Positions 43,059 through 50,579 of a stretch of 64,000 nucleotides of DNA are shown piece after piece. The DNA comes from Niastella sp966211305 (GTDB taxonomy: Bacteria > Bacteroidota > Bacteroidia > Chitinophagales > Chitinophagaceae): assembly GCA_966211305.1 (NCBI GenBank), contig CBIHPC010000007.1, forward strand, positions 1 through 64,000, in the 5' to 3' direction. Below the pieces are notes generated by a model. That model saw only the letters and a program-made list of their open reading frames with translations. It ran no database searches and had not been told where the DNA came from. The translations under genes were made by a program, and so were the position numbers. Each line of letters begins with the position of its first letter. Position 1 is the stretch's first letter.

Positions 43059-45506
43059 ATGAAAAAGATATTAGCATCGGCGTTGCTGCTTATCTGGCCT
43101 GCCCGTTTATTACTTGCTCAAATTGATAATAAACTAAAAGAAGATATTCGTAATACGGGTTATTTACACCGGCCCCTCCCACTCGATTACAGCAAATCTT
43201 TTGAAACTTTTGGGCTTACAAAAAAAGTACTGGTTTCCGATATGCTTTGCGATATGGAAGACCTTAATAAATGGTCGCATAAGGGAATCGGCGGCATGTC
43301 GCTTTCACAGGAAAGAAGTAAGTCAGGCAAACACAGCCTCCGTTTGGTAGCGCCTTCTACCTACCCGCAATTCCTCGATTGGGGTTTGGGCTTCGGCACT
43401 TCCCTGGCAGGTTATGAAGTGGGTGGCGCCAACTGGGAAAAATATAACCGCATTCACTTTTACATTTATCCCGATTGCGAAGGCGCCCGCAGCATTTATC
43501 TGAACCTATACGTAGAGAATGATGGAAAAATAAAAGTGCCGGATAAGTATGAGCGTGAAGGTTACCATGAGATCAATTTAATAAACAGGCAATGGAACGA
43601 ATGTTTTGTTGAGATGAGCGAACTGGCCCGCGACAAGGTTACAAAAATATCTTTTGCCATAGAGGTATTCGGAAAGGAACGTACCATGGGCGATTCCCTG
43701 AAATTCGATATCGATGCGGTGTCGCTGCAAAAAATTGAACATCCCGAAGTGGTTACCGGCTGGGCGCCGGCAGACAATCGCATTATCTATTCTACAACAG
43801 GTTATGGTACAGAAAGTGAAAAATCGGCCATTGTACGGGTGAATAATCACAAAGGCAAATTTCAACTGGTTGATCATATAACGAAAACGGTAGTGCATGA
43901 AGGCAGGATAACTTCAAAGAAAACCCATATAGGTTCATTTGAAACCATCGACTTCAGCAATTTCAAAAAGGAAGGACAATATTTTATTCGTATTGGAAAT
44001 GTTACCTGCCAACCCTTTTTCATCAACCGCAACATCTGGGACAATTCAGCATGGCGGGTGCTGAATTTTATTTTTTGTGAAAGATGCGGTTACCCGGTGC
44101 CGGGTAAACACGGCGCCTGTCACAGCGATCTGCATGCAACATTCAATGGAAAAATTTTCCCGTTCAATGGCGGCTGGCACGATGCAGCGGATATGTCGCA
44201 ACAGGTACTGCAATCGGGTGAAATAATTTATTCATTACTTGAACTGGCAAACAGGGCTAAAGAAAAAAACAATAAAGAACTGTTTCTCAGACTGCAGGAA
44301 GAAGCTGAATGGGGCATTGACTGTATATTGAAAAGCAGGCTTGGTAATGGTTTCCGTGCACAAACCTGGGGAACCAATTTATGGACGGATGGTTTTATTG
44401 GCACCAAAGATGATTCAACCGCCCGGCGCCAGGTGCATGTTCATGATCGGGCATTTGAAAATTTTGTTTTTGCGGGCATTGAGGCCTATGCTGCTATGAA
44501 CTTAGCAAACGATACCATGCTCAAAGAAAATCTGCGCAAGGTAGCGATAGAAGATTTTGCTTTTGCCAAAAAGCGTTTCGACAGCCTTGGCTTTAACGAT
44601 ATCAGCAGTATCGGCGGCGGCGGCGATCATGCCGCCATGGCTTCCAACAGCCAGTATTCAGCCAATATTTCCCTTGCCGCCAGTTTGCTATATCAATTAA
44701 CCGGCAATAAATATTATGCTGCTGAAGCTGCCAAAGCCATTCAATATACCCTCCGGTGCCAGCGAACGGAACCGTTGAATGATAAAGACCAGACCAGCGG
44801 TTTCTTTTATCGTGATCTGAACAAAAGATCGATTGTACATTATACCCATCAATCGCGCGACCAGGTATATATGCAGGCGTTGACTGCGCTTTGCGAAACC
44901 CAGGCCGGTCACCCCGACTACAACAAATGGACTTCATCAATAAGGCTCTTTGGAAAATATCTTAAAAACATCATGCGTTTTGTAGAACCGTATGGCATGG
45001 TGCCCAGCGGTGTTTATAATGTAAATGAAGTAAAGGATTCCATTAATTTTTATAAAGTGCAGGTGGGCATTCGAAGCGGCGCCGGACCGGATTATAAAGA
45101 ACAGCTTGAAAATGGTGTTAAACTCGATGAAGAACATTATCTGCGGGTGTTCCCGGTTTGGTTCTCCTTCAGGGGAAATGCAGCGGTGCATCTCTCAACA
45201 GGAAAAGCAGCTGCGCTTTGCGGAAAATTTCTGAAAGACAAAGCGCTGTTGAATATTGCCGAACAACAGTTGTTCTGGATCGTGGGTAAAAATCCTTTCG
45301 GCCAGTCATTGATCTGGGGCGAAGGAAGCAATTATCCCCAGTTGTATACCGCGTTACCCGGCGAAACGGCAGGTGGTATTCCCGTTGGTATGCAATCGAG
45401 GTTCAATGAAGACACGCCTTACTGGCCGCAGTTCAATACGGCCACTTATAAAGAATTATGGGGCGCACCCGCAGCAAGATGGCTTTCGCTTATTGCCGAG
45501 TTCTAG
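43059..45506 (+). CDS. Glycoside hydrolase family 9 protein
   Basis: An exported glycosidase of 815 residues, cellulase-type GH9. After the signal peptide (LASALLLIWPARLLLAQ) comes a carbohydrate-binding-like module (about 60-225), a CelD_N Ig-like domain (about 245-335, RVNNHKGKFQLVD to GQYFIRIGNVTCQP), then the (alpha/alpha)6 barrel. GGWHDAADM (near 371) is the GH9 catalytic Asp motif (DAGD-like, here DAAD), and SRFNEDTPYWPQF near 780 holds the C-terminal catalytic Glu region. RFCQRTE-like strands and NPFGQSLIWG occur as in GH9. It probably cleaves beta-1,4-glucan or another beta-linked glycan. It is convergent with two Gfo/Idh/MocA genes. Confidence 0.9.
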   Translation: MKKILASALLLIWPARLLLAQIDNKLKEDIRNTGYLHRPLPLDYSKSFETFGLTKKVLVSDMLCDMEDLNKWSHKGIGGMSLSQERSKSGKHSLRLVAPSTYPQFLDWGLGFGTSLAGYEVGGANWEKYNRIHFYIYPDCEGARSIYLNLYVENDGKIKVPDKYEREGYHEINLINRQWNECFVEMSELARDKVTKISFAIEVFGKERTMGDSLKFDIDAVSLQKIEHPEVVTGWAPADNRIIYSTTGYGTESEKSAIVRVNNHKGKFQLVDHITKTVVHEGRITSKKTHIGSFETIDFSNFKKEGQYFIRIGNVTCQPFFINRNIWDNSAWRVLNFIFCERCGYPVPGKHGACHSDLHATFNGKIFPFNGGWHDAADMSQQVLQSGEIIYSLLELANRAKEKNNKELFLRLQEEAEWGIDCILKSRLGNGFRAQTWGTNLWTDGFIGTKDDSTARRQVHVHDRAFENFVFAGIEAYAAMNLANDTMLKENLRKVAIEDFAFAKKRFDSLGFNDISSIGGGGDHAAMASNSQYSANISLAASLLYQLTGNKYYAAEAAKAIQYTLRCQRTEPLNDKDQTSGFFYRDLNKRSIVHYTHQSRDQVYMQALTALCETQAGHPDYNKWTSSIRLFGKYLKNIMRFVEPYGMVPSGVYNVNEVKDSINFYKVQVGIRSGAGPDYKEQLENGVKLDEEHYLRVFPVWFSFRGNAAVHLSTGKAAALCGKFLKDKALLNIAEQQLFWIVGKNPFGQSLIWGEGSNYPQLYTALPGETAGGIPVGMQSRFNEDTPYWPQFNTATYKELWGAPAARWLSLIAEF

Positions 45507-45508
45507 TA

Positions 45509-46957
45509 TTAAAAATCATACTTCTTTCTCCGGGGCCTCGACAGCATTGCTATAGCTTCCTTATCATTGTTGGTTATAGTTTCGCTTACGGGGTCCCAAT
45601 AAATTTTTCTTTTCAACTTCATGGCCATATGATGCAACAAACAGGCGCTGCACGACCGGTGGCCGACTTCAGCAGGCGCCGAAGGTTGTTTTCCTGTTTT
45701 TATACAATCCAACCAGTTGGCATGTTGTTCACTGCTTTCGTACAAATGAATGTCATTTTTACCAATTACCGACTGAAGTATTTTCGGATTGCTGGCATCG
45801 ATAGGTTTAACTCCGCTGTTATCTGCAACGGGATCGGTATCGGTTACTTTATAATTGCCACGGGTAACCCACAGCCAGCCTTCGGTGCCAATAAACTTTA
45901 CCCCATTGGGTAATTCGTTCGAAACGATCATATGCACACCGTTGGCATACAACGCTTCCGTTCTGAAAATACCATGTACATCCCACAACCCCTTATAACC
46001 AGGATCATCACCCGGGAATTTTGCACTGCCCCAGATCTCTATAGGGCCGCTTAAGTCTGCGCCCATGCCCCAATGCGCAGTATCTATATGATGGGCGCCC
46101 CAACCGGTGATCATACCCGCGCCGAACTGTTCGCATCGCAACCATCCCGGCCTGCTGGTAATGCCCTGTATACTTGCATCCTGTGCATGCACCCTGTCTT
46201 CCGTATAATAAATTTCAGGCGTTGTTCCCAGCCATGCATCGTAATCGAGGTCAGCAGGTACCGGCATTTGCAGTTTACTGCCACCGCCGGGATCGCCGGG
46301 TAAACCAACTTCAACGGTTTTTAATTGCCCTATCCTTCCATTGCGCACCAACTCACATACTTTTTTAAACTGCGGCCAGGGATCCATGGACCGTTGCTGG
46401 CTTCCCATTTGCAGGATCTTACCGCTCTTTTTTACGGCATTGCTTAAGACCCTGCCTTCTTCAATGGTAAGTGAGGCGGGTTTTTGTAAATACACATGCT
46501 TGCCGGCATTAACGGCATGCACGCCAACTACCGCATGATGATGATCGGGCAAGCTGATAAGCACCGCATCGATCTCTTTATTCGTCAGCAGCGCTTTATA
46601 GTCGTGATATACTTTTATATCCCAATCCCCTTTCAAACCGCCATTGAACTGTACCGCTTTTTCGTAATTCCTTTTCACATGTGCAGGTGCGGCAGCGGCG
46701 CGTTTTTTATCCACGTCACAAACGGCCATTATTCTTGCACCCGAACATCTGGCTGTGGAGGTCATGTCGTGGATAATTGAGATCCTGCCGCAGCCAATAG
46801 CTGCCACATTGATCAGATTGCTCGGTGCATTCTTACCAAATACACTGGCCGGAACGATCATTGGAATGTTAGTAGCAATAACGGTTCCCACTGAGGTTTT
46901 AACTGTATTACTTAGAAATTTCCGGCGGCTGATCGTTGATTTTTTTTCTTTTTTCAT
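45509..46957 (-). CDS. Gfo/Idh/MocA oxidoreductase with Tat signal
   Basis: A 482-residue NAD(P)-dependent sugar-type dehydrogenase. It starts with a twin-arginine signal (TISRRKFLSNTVKTSVG). The Rossmann domain has VAAIGCGRISIIHD, AVCDVDKKRAAA and VLISLPDHHHAVVG with QKPASLTIEEGRVLS, the family's EKP-like motif (QKP here). GWGAHHIDTAHWGMG lies in the C-terminal alpha/beta domain. Export by Tat suggests the folded enzyme works in the periplasm with cofactor loaded. ATG 46957 or 46963 both work. It follows the second Gfo gene on the same strand (33 bp). Confidence 0.9.
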   Translation of the reverse strand: MKKEKKSTISRRKFLSNTVKTSVGTVIATNIPMIVPASVFGKNAPSNLINVAAIGCGRISIIHDMTSTARCSGARIMAVCDVDKKRAAAAPAHVKRNYEKAVQFNGGLKGDWDIKVYHDYKALLTNKEIDAVLISLPDHHHAVVGVHAVNAGKHVYLQKPASLTIEEGRVLSNAVKKSGKILQMGSQQRSMDPWPQFKKVCELVRNGRIGQLKTVEVGLPGDPGGGSKLQMPVPADLDYDAWLGTTPEIYYTEDRVHAQDASIQGITSRPGWLRCEQFGAGMITGWGAHHIDTAHWGMGADLSGPIEIWGSAKFPGDDPGYKGLWDVHGIFRTEALYANGVHMIVSNELPNGVKFIGTEGWLWVTRGNYKVTDTDPVADNSGVKPIDASNPKILQSVIGKNDIHLYESSEQHANWLDCIKTGKQPSAPAEVGHRSCSACLLHHMAMKLKRKIYWDPVSETITNNDKEAIAMLSRPRRKKYDF

Positions 46958-46990
46958 TGGCATAGGTTTGAAGCAATCGTTTTACCGGTT

Positions 46991-48169
46991 TTATTTACTT
47001 ACTGTCATTACCCTTGCACTCTTTTGTGCTTTTAATGCCAGTTCTGTTGCCAGGAAACAATGTGCCTGCGTCATGGCGGTTTCGGTTCTGTTTAGCACAT
47101 CGTCGACAAATAATGGCCCGAATGGCAACACCTCATTGTTGCAGTCGAGATGCAGCATTTCTTTTTTGTCTACAAGATATAAATGGTTGCCGCCCTTATT
47201 TCCCGAAAGGATATCCGTGTTTTTTCTTACTTCAATATAACCATCGGTTCCCATTATGGTCAACCGCCCATCGCCCCAGGTATTCAGGCCATCGGGCGTA
47301 AACCAGTCTACCCGGATATAACCGGCGCCGCCATTACCGCTTAACATTACATCGCCAAAATCTTCGAACAAAGGTTTGTCGGGGTGATGCACATTCCCTA
47401 CCTGCGACATCAACACCTGCGCTTCGGTAGAACCGGTAAAGTGTAAATACTGATCGAATTGATGCGAACCGATATCGGTAAGAATGCCGCCATACCTTTT
47501 TTTATCCCAGAACCAGTCGGGCCGAACCGCCAAACCAGTTTTGCCAATATTATTTTTGATCCGGTGCGGTGCTAAATTTATGGTTTGTATCACCTTGCCA
47601 ATGGCACCTGCTTTTACCAGCTGGCTTGCTTTTTCAGTGCCTTTATTTTCAAAACGCTCACTGTACATGATAGAGTAAATGCGTTTTGTTTCCTTTTGCA
47701 CTTTTTTTACCGCGGCCAGTTGTTCCAAAGTAATAATGCCCGGTTTATCTGTCAGATAATCTTTGCCATGTTGCATTACGCGGATACCCAACGGCGCCCG
47801 TTCATCGGGTATGCCTGAACTTAATACCAGGTGAATGGAAGGATCTTCTAAAATTTCCTTTTCGCTTTTTACGGGTTTTGCCTCAGGAAAGGCTTTACTA
47901 TATGCAGGAACGAGCTCAGTATTTTTAGCATACATGGCCACCAGTTCCCCGCCGCCTCTTTTGATGGCATCGGTCATACCATAAATATGCGGATGATCGA
48001 TATCGATCACCGCAAACTTTATGCGGTTGGGCGCAGTGATTATTTCCTTTGGCTTTGGAGCTGATTCTTTATAGGTAACCTTATCGATCAACGGCGCCAT
48101 GATCATTAAGCCGGAAGCCCTGACCGAATCTTTTAAAAACTGCCTTCTGAGTTTCTTTTGATTATTCAT
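46991..48169 (-). CDS. Second Gfo/Idh/MocA oxidoreductase with Tat-like signal
   Basis: A 392-residue paralog. The N-terminus LRRQFLKDSVRASGL is a Tat signal with two Arg. FAVIDIDHPHIYGMTDAIKRG, LVLSSGIPDERAPLG and the TDKPGIITLEQLAAV region fill the Rossmann domain, followed by the C-terminal domain (GGILTDIGSHQFDQYLHFTGS). Sequence identity to its neighbour is low, so they are different members of the family. It lies in the same transcription unit as the first and downstream of a TonB receptor gene, suggesting a role in carbohydrate or cyclitol metabolism. Confidence 0.9.
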   Translation of the reverse strand: MNNQKKLRRQFLKDSVRASGLMIMAPLIDKVTYKESAPKPKEIITAPNRIKFAVIDIDHPHIYGMTDAIKRGGGELVAMYAKNTELVPAYSKAFPEAKPVKSEKEILEDPSIHLVLSSGIPDERAPLGIRVMQHGKDYLTDKPGIITLEQLAAVKKVQKETKRIYSIMYSERFENKGTEKASQLVKAGAIGKVIQTINLAPHRIKNNIGKTGLAVRPDWFWDKKRYGGILTDIGSHQFDQYLHFTGSTEAQVLMSQVGNVHHPDKPLFEDFGDVMLSGNGGAGYIRVDWFTPDGLNTWGDGRLTIMGTDGYIEVRKNTDILSGNKGGNHLYLVDKKEMLHLDCNNEVLPFGPLFVDDVLNRTETAMTQAHCFLATELALKAQKSARVMTVSK

Positions 48170-48218
48170 AAAGCAAGATCGTTATTTGAATTATCAGCTA
48201 ATTTACTAAATGAATCAA

Positions 48219-50408
48219 TCAAAAACCCGCTCTCAGCTTCAACACCAGGTTTCTTCCGGCGCCGCTGATACCGGAGGCGAATACCCGGTAGTTTTTGTCG
48301 AAGATATTTTCTACAGCCAGTTGAAAAGTATATTTCCTGTTTATATTGAAACCGGAAGAGAAATTTAAGATCTGCCAGCCCGGCATGCCATCCGGGGTAG
48401 CATACTGCAGGTTATCCTCTCCATACGGATTATAGTCTTTCAGCTTTTTGCTGCCATTGTACAACAGGTACAACCCGGCTTCCAGAAATCTATACCGGCC
48501 TTCGATCCCTGTTTTTCCGAATACAGGCGGAATATGGTCCATCGGCACTTCCGACTTATCATCCTGCCTGTATCGTCCATACGTACAGGTGATATAAGAA
48601 TAAAAACTCAGGTATGTTACCGGCCTAAGGGTCAAACCGCCCTGCAGCCCGTACAGCGAGGCGCGTGCTTTATTCTGATTGGCCGCCACGGGTGTCATTT
48701 GGCCGTCGTACAATACGCTGGCTGCACCGTTCAGACTGAATTTGTCAAGAACGACCGCATCCCTGAACAGGGTATAGAATGCGTTTGCTTCGACTTCTAA
48801 CCACTTACCAAAACGTTTGCTCATCTCGAGATCGAATTGCCAGGTATGCTCGGGTGTAAGATTGGGATTGGGCACCACCAGTTGTACCCCGCCTGCCGAT
48901 TCGAACACTTTGGCAAGGTCATCGATATTGGGCGCCCTGAAACCGGTGGAGACGTTCAACGCGATCCTGCTGCTGGCTGCATCGGGTAAAAAGACAAGGC
49001 CCGCATTGACACTATTTGCCGCATGGCGCTGTGTGGCCTTTGTGAAAGGCAAATGAAGCAGGGCCGTGTCGTTGAAATTCGCATTCAGATCCACATAATT
49101 CAACCGGATGCCATCGTTCAGGATCAGTTTGCCGGGTATGATCCTGAAGGCGTGTTGCGCATAGACGCCGCTGTAGGTCATGTTGTTTTTTCCATCGGGA
49201 TACCTGGTTACCAGTCCCGATGATCTAACGCCGGTATTGATATCATAATTGAATGCTGCAGAGCGAAGGTCGTTGAACTGGGCATCGGCCCCAACATGCC
49301 AATCGTGCTGTGCAGTACTTTTCTGAAGATCGAGGTTCAGCGCCCATACGTTTATCCGTTCTACCCGGTGCTCGCGTAAGGGTCTGCGGTAAGCGCGCTG
49401 CATGCGGCTTTCGGCTATGCGTTGATAACTGGCGCCGGTTTTCAACTGATCGAAGAATCCTTTTATTTCTTTTGACTGATAATTATAAGACGCCATCAAC
49501 CTTTCCTGCGGGCCATAGTACCATTCCGCCCATCGTAAGGCGCCATTACGGGTATCGGTAAGCCGGTCGTACCGGGGAATATCATTGCTGTTGGAATATT
49601 GCAGGTTCCATTCGTGTGATTGCGCCGGGTTTGGCTGCCACAGGAATTTTTGTAAGATATCGTACTGATGATAGCCGCTGAACTTTTGTTTATTCACGTT
49701 ATCGTTCTGCACAATGGAATCGATGCCGCCGATCTGTGTAATGTATTCCTTCCTTTTTCCAAACTCCGCATACTTCGGCCTTCGCTGCGCGCCCTGCCGC
49801 AGATGGCCATAACTGCTAAAGCTGAATGAAGTGAGCGATGCAAATTTGCGCGTTCCCATGTTCACATCGGCATGGCCGGTAAATTCATTAAATGCACTGC
49901 TATAGCGGGCCGATACATTGCCTCCTGTTTTTCCCACCTGCGGTTTTTTTGTTTGTAAATGAATAACGCCTCCCAACGCATCGGAGCCATACATGGTTGA
50001 TGCCGGGCCCGACAACACCTCTACCCTTTCAAGGATATCGTCATCGATGGTTATCACATTTTGCAAATGACCGGTGCGGTAAATTGCATTGTTCAACCGA
50101 ACGCCGTCAACCACCAATAAAATGCGGCTGGCCTCAAATCCTTTTATTACCGGGCTTCCCCCACCCAACTGGCTTCGCTGCACAAATACCTTCCCGCTGT
50201 GCTCGAGCAAGCCGGCTGTATTATTCGAGAGGGATCTATCAATTTCCTTTTGGGTAAGTACGAATGTGGGCTGGGCAATATTTTTTCTTATCTCGGGAAA
50301 TTTATTGGCGGTTACGATCACTTCTTCCAGCACGCCGGTTGAATCAGGCAATTGGGCAAACACGGGAATGTAGAACAAACCCGATAGGATAAGTATAATA
50401 TATTTCAT
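48219..50408 (-). CDS. TonB-dependent receptor
   Basis: About 729 residues from ATG 50408. It has a signal peptide (YIILILSGLFYIPVFA), a plug domain (about 20-150: EEVIVTANKFPEIRKNIAQP, then SPVIKGFEASRILLVVDGVR and VEVLSGPASTMYGSDALGG) and a barrel ending with LKLRAGF. The barrel contains GFRAPNIDDLAKVFE and NPNLTPEHTWQFDLEMSKRF, typical of hemin/siderophore-type receptors, but ligand identity is not decided. There is no carboxypeptidase-like N-terminal domain. It is upstream of two Gfo/Idh/MocA genes on the same strand. The frame extends upstream to 50453 through the inverted repeat and should not be used. Confidence 0.9.
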   Translation of the reverse strand: MKYIILILSGLFYIPVFAQLPDSTGVLEEVIVTANKFPEIRKNIAQPTFVLTQKEIDRSLSNNTAGLLEHSGKVFVQRSQLGGGSPVIKGFEASRILLVVDGVRLNNAIYRTGHLQNVITIDDDILERVEVLSGPASTMYGSDALGGVIHLQTKKPQVGKTGGNVSARYSSAFNEFTGHADVNMGTRKFASLTSFSFSSYGHLRQGAQRRPKYAEFGKRKEYITQIGGIDSIVQNDNVNKQKFSGYHQYDILQKFLWQPNPAQSHEWNLQYSNSNDIPRYDRLTDTRNGALRWAEWYYGPQERLMASYNYQSKEIKGFFDQLKTGASYQRIAESRMQRAYRRPLREHRVERINVWALNLDLQKSTAQHDWHVGADAQFNDLRSAAFNYDINTGVRSSGLVTRYPDGKNNMTYSGVYAQHAFRIIPGKLILNDGIRLNYVDLNANFNDTALLHLPFTKATQRHAANSVNAGLVFLPDAASSRIALNVSTGFRAPNIDDLAKVFESAGGVQLVVPNPNLTPEHTWQFDLEMSKRFGKWLEVEANAFYTLFRDAVVLDKFSLNGAASVLYDGQMTPVAANQNKARASLYGLQGGLTLRPVTYLSFYSYITCTYGRYRQDDKSEVPMDHIPPVFGKTGIEGRYRFLEAGLYLLYNGSKKLKDYNPYGEDNLQYATPDGMPGWQILNFSSGFNINRKYTFQLAVENIFDKNYRVFASGISGAGRNLVLKLRAGF

Positions 50409-50426
50409 TGAAAGGACGCGTTTGTT

Positions 50427-50575
50427 GTTTGTGGTTTGTAGTTTGTTGTTCATTAATTCCTGAAGTAATTATTAATTGCAGACTCTACTTCATGCTGCAT
50501 ATAAGATAATCTTACATCGATCGCGCATCTCAAAACGCGGCAGCAACCACAAACAACAAACTACAAACCACAAAC
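50427..50575. repeat. 24-bp inverted repeat flanking a TonB-receptor leader
   Basis: The 24-bp segment 50427-50450 is the exact reverse complement of 50552-50575, with a 101-bp spacer. Both arms are made of AAACAACAAACTAC-type simple sequence. The right arm lies 5 bp from the stop of the BNR gene and the left arm in the 5' region of the TonB receptor gene, both on the minus strand, so the pair can form a long hairpin in that transcript. Confidence 0.7.
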
Positions 50576-50579
50576 TATG

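Noticed and set aside
48219..50453. Longer start of the TonB receptor at 50453
   Set aside because: The added residues come from the simple-sequence repeat arm; the signal peptide begins at ATG 50408.
50427..50575. Inverted repeat as the ends of a small insertion element
   Set aside because: The 101-bp spacer encodes nothing and there are no target-site duplications; simple-sequence arms fit a hairpin better.
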